41,141 nucleotides of DNA from a virus, in IMG/VR virus record IMGVR_UViG_3300027861_000065, positions 1 to 41,141 of that record. One strand, written 5' to 3'. The stretch's first letter is position 1; each line of letters opens with the position of its first letter. Both the position numbers and the translations under genes were made by a program. Below the pieces are notes generated by a model that saw only the letters and a program-made list of their open reading frames with translations, ran no database searches and was not told the origin of the DNA. Below, piece by piece: positions 4,363 through 10,385 of this stretch.

Positions 4363-5243
4363 TCTCCAACCGCTAACGATTTTAATTTTGTTTTTATCAT
4401 AATCTTGAAATCTCTTTGCTCTACGTCATAATAATCAAGTTTTGGTCCTGCAATGAATTCAACATATTTGTTTCCAACTCCTATGATTACCGGACCTGAT
4501 TTCACGCCGTCCAAATGGTTAAGTGTTTTTAGAAATTCAAGATTATCTTCGATTATTTCCTCGCTTGACATGTTATCATTCCAGTCGTTTTCTCTTCTTA
4601 GGGTTGTCATAATTCCTATTTCGTCTGATGGTCTTGTTTTCCATCGAAGCGCCCTCTCTACTGCGACATTTATTTGATGGTCTGTGAATCCCTCAGCGAC
4701 TATTTTCTCGCGAAGTTTATCTGGAATTTCTAATTTTTGAAGAGAGAGGGGAACAACAACCGGCGCAGCCGCATTGTTATTTTCTTCTTCGAAGATTAGA
4801 GGTTCTTCTTTTATGGGGGCAGATTTCTGCCCTTCACTGCGGGGGGCAGATTTCTGCCCTTCACTGCGGGGGGCAGACTTCTGCCCTTCGTAAACATTTT
4901 TTGAAGGCTCCTCTATTACATATATTTTCCTCTTGCTTCTTATCCTTAAACCCTTCGCGCCCTGTTCTTTAACATGTTCTTTCCAAGAATCTATTTCAAG
5001 AAACCCGCGCTTTTTTAGTTCTCGATTCCAATTTTTTATTGTCGTGACGCTAACGCCTTTCATTTTTGCAAGCTGTTCATTTGATGCCCAACAATAGCCA
5101 TGTTTATTTGTTAAAACGTTTATCTCTCCAAGATATATTTTTGCACTATCTGTAAGGGTATGGTCCAATCTAGCTTCTAATGGGACGATGCAAAACTTTG
5201 GAAGATGAAGAAGTTTTTCTGTTTCTGCGGATTGATCAGTCAT
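4359..5243 (-). CDS. Replication initiator, lambda O-like, with winged HTH (HTH_36 type)
   Basis: The 294-residue protein starts at ATG 5243 with GAGGTG 7 bases upstream. Residues about 18-95 form a winged HTH: LTDSAKIYLGEINVL, then CWASNEQLAKMKGVSVTTIKNW, then ELKKRGFLEI, typical of phage and plasmid initiators. A linker at about 125-150 repeats EGQKSAP three times, encoded by DNA iterons. The C-terminal part (from about 170) contains a helical DnaD-like stretch ending FLKTLNHLDG, and a unique tail. Like lambda O it would bind iterons inside its own gene and open the origin. Its leader is covered by an antisense RNA. No loader or primase gene lies next to it, so host factors are needed. Confidence 0.75.
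   Translation of the reverse strand: MTDQSAETEKLLHLPKFCIVPLEARLDHTLTDSAKIYLGEINVLTNKHGYCWASNEQLAKMKGVSVTTIKNWNRELKKRGFLEIDSWKEHVKEQGAKGLRIRSKRKIYVIEEPSKNVYEGQKSAPRSEGQKSAPRSEGQKSAPIKEEPLIFEEENNNAAAPVVVPLSLQKLEIPDKLREKIVAEGFTDHQINVAVERALRWKTRPSDEIGIMTTLRRENDWNDNMSSEEIIEDNLEFLKTLNHLDGVKSGPVIIGVGNKYVEFIAGPKLDYYDVEQRDFKIMIKTKLKSLAVGE
4817..4886. repeat. Three 27-bp iterons: candidate replication origin
   Basis: The 16-bp palindrome GGGCAGATTTCTGCCC stands at 4817-4832 and 4844-4859, and with one change (ACTT) at 4871-4886, exactly 27 bp apart, joined by TTCACTGCG-type spacers. An AT- and purine-rich stretch lies at about 4770-4815. Palindromic iterons plus an AT-rich side inside an initiator gene is the lambda ori layout. 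Confidence 0.7.
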
Positions 5244-5250
5244 TTTTTTC

Positions 5251-5318
5251 ACCTCGCACTAAAAGTGCTGTTGACAGAAAAGAACAGACCGGCTTATAAT
5301 GCGAGGTATGTTCTTTTC
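5251..5318. promoter_or_regulatory. Nested inverted repeats in the initiator leader; RBS-sequestering stem
   Basis: Two perfect inverted repeats interlock. ACCTCGCA (5251-5258) pairs with TGCGAGGT (5300-5307); on the initiator mRNA this hides the GAGGT ribosome site. GAAAAGAACA (5277-5286) pairs with TGTTCTTTTC (5309-5318), and its centre (5297.5) is exactly the centre of the TATAAT of the opposing promoter. A small GCACT-TTT-AGTGC hairpin (5256-5268) competes with the first. The repeats may be an RNA switch, an operator, or both. Confidence 0.6.
5271..5300 (+). promoter_or_regulatory. Full-consensus sigma70 promoter, divergent from the initiator
   Basis: TTGACA (5271-5276) and TATAAT (5295-5300), both perfect, with an 18-bp spacer. 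The start site would be near 5307. No plus-strand gene follows; the next features are two strong hairpins, so it makes a short RNA antisense to the initiator leader. Confidence 0.85.
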
Positions 5319-5410
5319 AAAAGACCTGTAGGCCGGCTGGGCCGTAGCAGGTCTTTTTCTTTATGGAAGCTCGGAGATCTACAGAATTTTCTCCGAGGCT
5401 TCTTCTTTTG
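5307..5410 (+). ncRNA. Antisense RNA over the initiator mRNA leader, with tandem terminators
   Basis: From the promoter start the RNA folds into AAAAGACCTG/CAGGTCTTTT (5319-5328 with 5348-5357), with an inner GGCC/GGCC stem, then TTTTTCTTT: a textbook terminator giving an RNA of about 55 nt. A second stem, GAAGC-TCGGAGA with TCTCCGA-g-GCTTC (5366-5377 with 5390-5402) then TTCTTTT, would stop readthrough at about 5410. The opposite strand here is the leader of the initiator mRNA, so pairing could control initiator synthesis as CopA or RNAI-like RNAs do in plasmids. No ribosome site or ORF is evident in the RNA. Confidence 0.62.
5329..5360 (+). terminator. First terminator of the antisense RNA
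   Basis: This is the loop, right arm and U-run of the 10-bp perfect stem begun at 5319; T-run 5354-5358. The same stem has TTTTG after it on the minus strand, so it may also weaken leftward transcription. Confidence 0.75.
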
Positions 5411-5466
5411 TGCGCTTATTTTAAATTTTACACAAGTGGAATGTGGTTTAAATTTATTTCTATCAT

Positions 5467-5703
5467 TTACACGTCTAAATCAGGCAAAACATGTTTTAAA
5501 GCAAAAACATAAACGCGCCCACTAGTTTCACCTACCGCGATAATTAAGGGAATGGTAGGTCCGAATAAGACAATCTCGTCGCTTAAGTCTTTAAAAATTA
5601 GTGAGTCAAAGAAACCGTTAATCAACGAAATTTCTTCATCAATTCCAAGGTCTCGGCCTTCTAAAACATCGGTGATTCTTTTTTTATATTTCGAAAATTC
5701 CAT
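5467..5703 (-). CDS. Small hypothetical protein before the initiator
   Basis: The 78-residue product starts at ATG 5703, which has AAAGG six bases upstream; another ATG at 5709 overlaps that site. It begins MEFSKYKKRITDVLEGRD and has a hydrophobic middle (DEIVLFGPTIPLIIAVGE) followed by VYVFALKHVLPDLDV, consistent with a small alpha/beta domain. No family is recognised. The 220 bases after it hold the antisense RNA and initiator leader. Confidence 0.7.
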   Translation of the reverse strand: MEFSKYKKRITDVLEGRDLGIDEEISLINGFFDSLIFKDLSDEIVLFGPTIPLIIAVGETSGRVYVFALKHVLPDLDV

Positions 5704-5746
5704 ATCCATCCTTTAGAACGCCTTCGAAGCTCTATAATCAATTATC

Positions 5747-5961
5747 TTATTCTAGGGACTCCATACATGTTTCGTCTTCGTTGTCGTTATCTGGGTCTTC
5801 TTCGGCGTGCTGGGAGTCATCCCTGGACAAGGCTTTTTTACTTAATCGAAAGTGATATAGGGGACAGAACGGGCAGTTACATTTTTTCACCTCGTAAATA
5901 TTTCCACCCATACACTCTAAGCAAAACAATCTTATCGCAGCAGACCTGTGTCTGTTTTCAT
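5747..5961 (-). pseudogene. Cys-rich phage protein, apparently frameshifted at its start
   Basis: GGAGG is 7 bases before ATG 5961, but that frame stops after nine codons (MKTDTGLLR). The neighbouring frame reads RHRSAAIRLFCLECMGG, then IYEVKKCNCPFCPLYHFR, a known small phage zinc-type motif, and ends at 5747 in an acidic tail. One extra A in the AAAA run at 5955-5958 would fuse ATG 5961 to this frame as MKNRHRSAAIR. Either the run is miscounted, the gene is broken, or translation restarts at TTG 5929 just after the TAA. The motif is two Cys pairs (CLEC, CNCPFC), probably metal binding. Confidence 0.6.
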
Positions 5962-6003
5962 AAGTACGCCTCCATAAGCCGGGATATGTTTTTTAAGATC
6001 GTC

Positions 6004-6564
6004 TTATGTGGCGTCATATTTTATTTTTTCATCTATCTTTAACTGTTTCATTTTCTGATAAATTTTTTCTCTCCTTAAAACTTCTTTTTTCTCTAAACAC
6101 TCGCCTGGCTTTTGTGGAGTTTCCCAATTTTCACAAAGATCTAATAAAAGTTTTGCCATTTCAACCCTTACCTTCATGTAAGGGATTGTATTCCGTAAAA
6201 CCATAACAATTTTTAACCTGCTTGCAGTAGACCAACCCCAACATTTCCATTTTTTTCCCCCTAAACATGATGGAGCTTTTTTGTCTAATTTTATAGACCC
6301 GCCAAGATTGTTTTTTAACCATAAAACAACTCCATCTTTTGTGCTAAAGATACTGATTGAGGGCGTTATTACTGGATTTACAACACGCCTTTTTTTGGCG
6401 GCGATAATTTTTGTAATTCTAAAATTAGCAATCACATCAAATATTCCAGCTACATATATCCATTTTGTTTTATCATTTTCATAACAATTCATCTTATCTT
6501 TAAACTTTGTTTCATCGCAATCTTCGCACCATAAAATACCGCCGCATTTACAAAGCATCGCCAT
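6004..6564 (-). CDS. LAGLIDADG-type homing endonuclease-like protein
   Basis: The 186-residue product starts at ATG 6564 (GAGAGGA before it). Residues 1-25 hold four Cys (CKCGG, CEDC), a possible zinc knuckle. Residues about 35-50 read WIYVAGIFDVIANFRI, the LAGLIDADG helix with its Asp kept but the second acidic position replaced (DVI for DAD). Then come VVLWLKNNLGGSIKLDKK and WSTASRLKIVMVLRNTIPYMKVRVEMAKLLLDL, the usual strands and C-terminal helix, giving one LAGLIDADG unit, so it would act as a dimer. There is no intron around it. The start overlaps the gene before it by 17 bases, so it is free-standing in an operon and may be active, regulatory or decayed. Confidence 0.72.
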   Translation of the reverse strand: MAMLCKCGGILWCEDCDETKFKDKMNCYENDKTKWIYVAGIFDVIANFRITKIIAAKKRRVVNPVITPSISIFSTKDGVVLWLKNNLGGSIKLDKKAPSCLGGKKWKCWGWSTASRLKIVMVLRNTIPYMKVRVEMAKLLLDLCENWETPQKPGECLEKKEVLRREKIYQKMKQLKIDEKIKYDAT

Positions 6565-6745
6565 TTTCCTCTCCTTCGTTGTCTCGTTCTTCAATAATTT
6601 TGTTTATCCTTTGGATTGTTTTTAGAGTAGATTCGAAGGTTTTGACGCTTTTTATTTGTCCCGATTCGATACCCTCTAGCAAGATGAGAATAACCTGCTC
6701 CCACCCCTCTCGAAACCCCTTGTCGTACGGCTCTTCTTCATCCAT
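6548..6745 (-). CDS. Small acidic helical protein
   Basis: The 65-residue product begins MDEEEPYDKGFREGWEQVIL and is acidic at both ends with a helical middle; no motif is recognised. Its ATG lies 8 bases inside the preceding gene, and its own last codons contain the ribosome site of the endonuclease gene. Tightly coupled in the early minus operon. Confidence 0.7.
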   Translation of the reverse strand: MDEEEPYDKGFREGWEQVILILLEGIESGQIKSVKTFESTLKTIQRINKIIEERDNEGEENGDAL

Positions 6746-6932
6746 CTTTTACCCTTCTTGGTAGTTTCTCTCCACAAAACGGACAATAAGTTATTTTCTC
6801 TTCTTTATGATAGTAATCCCCTTTTCCATCCACATATAAATACCATTGCCCACTATTACAATCCTTCTCTATTTCAGAGTCAAAACACGGCTCTTCGTAC
6901 CTTTTTTTCATTTCTTCACATTCGTGTATCAT
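6738..6932 (-). CDS. Small zinc-ribbon-like phage protein
   Basis: The 64-residue product carries IHECEEMKKRYEEPC at the start and ITYCPFCGEKLP near the end: the CPFCGEKL knuckle with more Cys ahead, as in many small phage proteins of unknown function. ATG 6932 is chosen because AGGAG lies 7 bases before it; an ATG at 6950 would overlap the ribosome site. Likely a metal-binding fold. Confidence 0.75.
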   Translation of the reverse strand: MIHECEEMKKRYEEPCFDSEIEKDCNSGQWYLYVDGKGDYYHKEEKITYCPFCGEKLPRRVKDG

Positions 6933-6942
6933 CTTTCTTCTC

Positions 6943-7050
6943 CTAGTCATGATAAGTTAGATCGTCATCACCTCTTTTACACGCAACCATTAAAGAAGTT
7001 ACTAAAACGCCGAGCATAAACCCAGCTACCGCACAAAAAAAACAGGTCAT
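6943..7050 (-). CDS. 35-residue membrane or lipoprotein-like peptide
   Basis: ATG 7050 overlaps the previous stop as ATGA and has AAGGAG 8 bases before it. The product is MTCFFCAVAGFMLGVLVTSL, then MVACKRGDDDLTYHD: one hydrophobic helix and a charged tail. The LMVAC stretch resembles a lipobox but sits 25 residues in. It is probably an inner-membrane peptide; function unknown. Confidence 0.55.
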   Translation of the reverse strand: MTCFFCAVAGFMLGVLVTSLMVACKRGDDDLTYHD

Positions 7051-7190
7051 TTTTTCTTCTCCTTAAAATCAGAGTCTTCATGTTTGATAAATTTAATTAT
7101 CACATATCCAAAGAAAAACATTCCTAAAAAAACTCCGAAAACGATAGAGAGTTCAGGCCCAAGGAACCATACAATAAATTCTTGAATCAT
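7047..7190 (-). CDS. 47-residue single-pass membrane protein
   Basis: Starts by ATGA overlap with the gene before. The product has a hydrophobic stretch from IVFGVFLGMFFFGYVIIKFI flanked by a short N-terminus and a charged tail ending KEKKK, so one membrane helix with a positive inside tail is predicted. Its end overlaps the next small membrane gene. It may act against host functions or superinfecting phage; nothing specific is visible. Confidence 0.58.
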   Translation of the reverse strand: MIQEFIVWFLGPELSIVFGVFLGMFFFGYVIIKFIKHEDSDFKEKKK

Positions 7191-7468
7191 TTTTCAATCT
7201 CCTTGCATTTGTGTTCTCTGATTGCGTTCCAGATCGCTTTATCGGGAAATTCAATCTTTGTTTGCTCTATACACATTTCAGCATATGCTTTTTGAACCCC
7301 AGAGAGTTCGCTGTCACATAAACTAATCGTAAAATTATATTGATCTGGACAGTCAACAAAAGATAATATAACCTCTTTACAGTAAGGACACTCTAGCTCA
7401 AAACTAGAAACATGCTGGCTATCAAACGCTTTATTTTCCATTTTTTCCATTTTTCTAAATTTACTCAT
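7187..7468 (-). CDS. Small zinc-knuckle hypothetical protein
   Basis: The 93-residue product has ELECPYCKEVIL at about residue 25 and further Cys (VDCPD, LCDSEL, MCIEQ, HKCKE), suggesting metal binding. ATG 7468 is chosen among three adjacent starts because AAGGAG is then 5 bases away. It lies 9 bases after the HTH regulator gene, in the same transcript. Function unknown. Confidence 0.68.
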   Translation of the reverse strand: MSKFRKMEKMENKAFDSQHVSSFELECPYCKEVILSFVDCPDQYNFTISLCDSELSGVQKAYAEMCIEQTKIEFPDKAIWNAIREHKCKEIEK

Positions 7469-7477
7469 CATCACTCC

Positions 7478-7738
7478 TTAAAATTCAAATTCTTGTTGTC
7501 TTGGGACTTTCTTATTCTTAAAGACCTCCGGCGATAAGCATATGTCTTTCGCTTTTACCTTTCCTTTGGTGAATTTTTCAACAGCCTTTGCTATAATGGG
7601 GGTAACTTTATGTCCGTGACAAAGAGCGGATACGGTCCTTGAACAAATCCCCATTTTTCTGGCTGCCCACGCGTGTTTAAGCCCGTGTTTTTCAAGATAT
7701 TCGTAGACGGGGCCGAAACCTTTTTCATTTTTTTTCAT
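7478..7738 (-). CDS. HTH DNA-binding regulator (Cro/CI-type candidate)
   Basis: The 86-residue protein holds YEYLEKHGLKHAWAARKMG, then ICSRTVSALCHGHKVTPIIAKAVEKFTKG, a helix-turn-helix of the XRE/Cro kind covering about residues 12-58, with a basic C-terminal tail. GAGGG precedes the ATG. It is the first gene of the leftward early block and faces the rightward recombination block across 75 bases carrying a dyad at 7765-7782, the standard position of a phage switch repressor. Confidence 0.72.
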   Translation of the reverse strand: MKKNEKGFGPVYEYLEKHGLKHAWAARKMGICSRTVSALCHGHKVTPIIAKAVEKFTKGKVKAKDICLSPEVFKNKKVPRQQEFEF

Positions 7739-7813
7739 ATTCCCTCTTTTTTGTTTGCATTAAATTATGAGTCCAAGCATAAAGGGTGTTCATAAATAAA
7801 AGCAAGGAGATTA
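7739..7813. promoter_or_regulatory. Divergent early promoter/operator region
   Basis: A perfect dyad TTATG-8 bp-CATAA lies at 7765-7782. On the minus strand TGAACA, 17 bp, CATAAT (the -10 overlapping the left arm) is a plausible promoter for the HTH gene. On the plus strand TTGCAT, 17 bp, CATAAA is a weaker candidate for the exonuclease block, with AAGGAG near 7804. Both -10 boxes overlap the dyad, so one bound repressor could block both. Confidence 0.5.
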
Positions 7814-8368
7814 ATGATGGAAGAGATCAAGCCTGGGTTTACACGCGTCACAACACCACTTTCGATCTACAACAAGTTCGATGCTATTGATCCAACCGTG
7901 TTGCAGAACGCTGCTGAGAGAGGTTCTAGAGTACATAAATACTGCGAAATGTATGCTAAAGGCGAATACCTCCCGGAACCGGAAAAAGAAATTTCCCTCT
8001 ACTTAGAAAGTTTTAGAGAATGGCATGACAGCATGGTGGAAGAGGTTATTTCTACAGAACAGAGATTTTATGATGACACTCTAATGCTTACCGGACAAAT
8101 AGATCTTATCGCGACAGTTCGAGGGGACAAGCTTCCTGCAATCATCGATATCAAGACGGCTCAGACAAAATCGAAAACATGGCCTCTTCAGTTAGCAGCC
8201 TACAAGCATCTATCTGAAATTGGTATAGACCCAAGGGTAAAGACCCGTCGAATTGCATTACAACTGCGAAAAGATGGAATGCGGGCGAAAGTGGTAGAAT
8301 ATACCAATTATGCAGTTGAATTAAAAATATACCTTGGAATTTTAGAAGCATGGAGATTTTTCTCATGA
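7814..8368 (+). CDS. PD-(D/E)XK exonuclease (RecB/Cas4-like), RecT partner
   Basis: The 184-residue product has GSRVHKYCEMYAKG (the G-x3-H motif) near residue 37, LTGQIDLIATV (catalytic Asp) near 96, PAIIDIKTAQTKSKTWPLQLAAY near 110-135 (D-I-K motif and the QLAAY helix) and ends in a small C-terminal domain. This is the compact RecB-like nuclease that in phages works with RecT, resecting 5' ends to give single strands for annealing. AAGGAG precedes ATG 7814 by 4 bases and ATG 7817 by 7. Its stop overlaps the next start as ATGA. Confidence 0.87.
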   Translation: MMEEIKPGFTRVTTPLSIYNKFDAIDPTVLQNAAERGSRVHKYCEMYAKGEYLPEPEKEISLYLESFREWHDSMVEEVISTEQRFYDDTLMLTGQIDLIATVRGDKLPAIIDIKTAQTKSKTWPLQLAAYKHLSEIGIDPRVKTRRIALQLRKDGMRAKVVEYTNYAVELKIYLGILEAWRFFS

Positions 8369-8538
8369 AAGATATAGATAAAGAAGTCGACTGGTGGAAC
8401 CGGCAATGTTTTGAAATGGCGAGTGAGTTAAGGAATCAATGTCCGGTTTGCTCGGATTATTTTTACGATGACGGCCATGAAAAAGACGGGATCGTCGTCT
8501 GTTCAGAAGAATGTTTAAAAGAGCTTGAAGGAGAATGA
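8365..8538 (+). CDS. 57-residue zinc-finger protein
   Basis: The start at 8365 follows GGAG and overlaps the exonuclease stop as ATGA. The product holds QCPVCSDYFYDD and VVCSEECLKELEGE: CxxC and CxxxC pairs about 20 residues apart, a treble-clef-like finger. It probably binds DNA or protein in the recombination complex. A longer frame from 8350 lacks a ribosome site. Confidence 0.7.
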   Translation: MKDIDKEVDWWNRQCFEMASELRNQCPVCSDYFYDDGHEKDGIVVCSEECLKELEGE

Positions 8539-8540
8539 CA

Positions 8541-8708
8541 ATGGATAACAAGAATTCAGAAGAGAAAAATAGGTTGCTTGAACTTGTTCATGGAATTATT
8601 TGTGAGGAGCTTCAAGAGCTTAAAGAAGAGTTTTATGAAATCAACATAAAAATTTTAGACTATGGTTTCAATATTACAACGAAGGATAAGGAAAAATATG
8701 ACGATTGA
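8541..8708 (+). CDS. 55-residue helical protein
   Basis: AAGGAG lies 7 bases before ATG 8541, and the frame ends inside the next gene (11-base overlap). The product is a charged helix (NRLLELVHGIICEELQELKE and further EEFYEINIKIL), then a short tail KEKYDD. It could form a coiled coil with itself or with the following coiled-coil protein. No family is recognised. Confidence 0.62.
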   Translation: MDNKNSEEKNRLLELVHGIICEELQELKEEFYEINIKILDYGFNITTKDKEKYDD

Positions 8709-9339
8709 TTACGAAAAAGTGCTTAAAAACGCAGGGTCAAAAGACACCACTGCCGAGCTGGTAGTGAAAGACACCAGCAATGTAAAACCGCTTGACTTTG
8801 ATATCACCATTGTAAAGTCAGAATTAGGGATCGAAAAAGTTGCCGACATCGTTAAGCAGGCTGAGGGTTATGTTGTTGAGACGGACGCAGAGGCTTATAA
8901 AGGCGTCTCTATGGCGTTATCTGCTCGCAAGCAAGGGAAAGATATAACTAAGTTGAGAAAAGAGCTTACAGAGCCTGCGCTACGCTTTCAGAAGGAGGCA
9001 ATAAAAATTGAGAAGGAATTTACCGATCAACTATCACAAGTTGAATCGGATCTTTTTGAGAAGGTTGAAATCTATCAAGAGCAAAGAAAAGCAACCTTGA
9101 AAGCAAACGGTATTATCGACGAGAGTTTTGAGAATTTAAAACTTGAACTCGGATCGTCTACAACGAAAACATACTATGAGTATAAAACTATTGACGAGAA
9201 TGCTGTGCCGAGGCAGTATCTACGCCTAGATACAAAAAAAATACAAGAAGATATCAAAGATGGAATCCGTGAAATACCTGGGCTTGATATCTACGAAGTA
9301 AAAAAGAAAACCTACCGACTAAATGGGAGAAAAAAATGA
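8698..9339 (+). CDS. DUF1351/Gam-like coiled-coil recombination protein
   Basis: The 213-residue product starts at ATG 8698 (AAGGA 5 bases before). It has a long helix-turn-helix centre (SMALSARKQGKDITKLRKEL through VESDLFEKVEIYQEQRKA) and a C-terminal half with IDENAVPRQYLRLDTKKIQ, IPGLDIYEVKK, a pattern I associate with phage DUF1351-like proteins found between exonuclease and RecT. Gam-type proteins protect ends from host nucleases; whether this one does is inferred from position. It overlaps RecT as ATGA. Confidence 0.65.
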   Translation: MTIDYEKVLKNAGSKDTTAELVVKDTSNVKPLDFDITIVKSELGIEKVADIVKQAEGYVVETDAEAYKGVSMALSARKQGKDITKLRKELTEPALRFQKEAIKIEKEFTDQLSQVESDLFEKVEIYQEQRKATLKANGIIDESFENLKLELGSSTTKTYYEYKTIDENAVPRQYLRLDTKKIQEDIKDGIREIPGLDIYEVKKKTYRLNGRKK

Positions 9340-10112
9340 GCGAAAAAACAAAGGAAATAATTAAATTAGAAGATGATGGTTTTTCAAAAGGGCTAGCCAT
9401 CGGAAATGAATTCGAAAACATGATGAAGTGGTCAGAAATGTTTGCGGAAACAAAATATTACCAAACGATGACAGCACAAGGAGGCAAGTTTGCTATTCTA
9501 GCTATTTTTGCTGTAGCGAGAGATCTCGATATTCCATATACAAGTGCCTTAAATGGAGGTGTTTACATCGTACAAGGCCGCGTCCAACTATCATCTCAGA
9601 TGATGAACCTTATGATTAGACGAAAAGGTCATAGCATCAAGAAGAAAATAGGAAACGATGAAGTTTGTCATCTGATAGGAATTCGGTGTGATAATGGGGA
9701 TTCTATGGAAAGTATCTTCACGATGGAAATGGCAACAAAGGCGGGATTAACGAAAAACCCCGTTTGGAAAACTCATCCTGCGAGAATGCTGTTTAATCGT
9801 GCTTTATCAAACCTTGCAAAAGACTTGTTTGCTGATTGTATCGGAAATGCTTTGGTCGAAGGGGAGATGGAGAGTATCGACGTCACACCCGAAGAACCTG
9901 AACCTCTTTCATCTGAAGCTATGAGATTTATTACAGATATGAATTTAATGGACCTAAGCTCAAAGGCCTCTCTTTTTGTTGATGCGATCTGTAAAAATTC
10001 CGGAGAATCACGGCAGGAAATAATTTCAAGGTCTTCTAAAGAGCCTGAGAAGTTTAAGAAAAACCTTGAGAAGTTTATTGAAAAAACGCAACCTACAGAA
10101 GAAAAAGATTAG
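9336..10112 (+). CDS. recT: RecT-family single-strand annealing protein
   Basis: The 258-residue product carries GGKFAILAIFAVARDLDIPYTSALNGGVYIVQGRVQLSSQMM near residues 48-95 and MATKAGLTKNPVWKTHPARMLFNRALSNLAKDLFADCIGNALVEGE near 120-170, the conserved RecT/Beta-like core (segments: ALNGGVYIVQGR, MLFNRALSNLAKDLF). It anneals complementary strands during phage recombination or replication restart. The C-terminal 80 residues are acidic and helical, a usual spot for binding host SSB. It starts by ATGA overlap and ends before a short gene and a terminator. Confidence 0.88.
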   Translation: MSEKTKEIIKLEDDGFSKGLAIGNEFENMMKWSEMFAETKYYQTMTAQGGKFAILAIFAVARDLDIPYTSALNGGVYIVQGRVQLSSQMMNLMIRRKGHSIKKKIGNDEVCHLIGIRCDNGDSMESIFTMEMATKAGLTKNPVWKTHPARMLFNRALSNLAKDLFADCIGNALVEGEMESIDVTPEEPEPLSSEAMRFITDMNLMDLSSKASLFVDAICKNSGESRQEIISRSSKEPEKFKKNLEKFIEKTQPTEEKD

Positions 10113-10137
10113 ACATTCTTGATTAAGGAGTCATATG

Positions 10138-10305
10138 ATGAGAAATACAGATATTTGTATTGCTGAGATTGCTAAACATGAAATAAAAAATAGTGATCCA
10201 GAATTTTTAATTCGAGCAATGATTAGTGTTGTTGGAATAAAAAAAACCAAAGAGATATTTTCTTATTATTATGAGCTTTTAGCAAAAGATGAAGATGATG
10301 AATAA
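10138..10305 (+). CDS. 55-residue small protein after RecT
   Basis: AAGGAG is 7 bases before ATG 10138 (4 before ATG 10135). The product reads MRNTDICIAEIAKHEIKN, then LIRAMISVVGIKKTKEIF, then an acidic tail KDEDDE: a helical fold with an acidic end. No family is recognised. It is the last gene before the terminator at 10331. Confidence 0.65.
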   Translation: MRNTDICIAEIAKHEIKNSDPEFLIRAMISVVGIKKTKEIFSYYYELLAKDEDDE

Positions 10306-10330
10306 GAAGAAAAATAGATTTGCCTCTATT

Positions 10331-10357
10331 CCCCGATCACACGATCGGGGTTTTTAA
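10331..10357 (+). terminator. Strong intrinsic terminator after the recombination block
   Basis: CCCCGATC (10331-10338), ACAC loop, GATCGGGG (10343-10350) and TTTTT (10351-10355): an 8-bp perfect GC-rich stem with a U-run. Confidence 0.92.
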
Positions 10358-10385
10358 TTTACAAACTACATAATATAAGGTGTTT

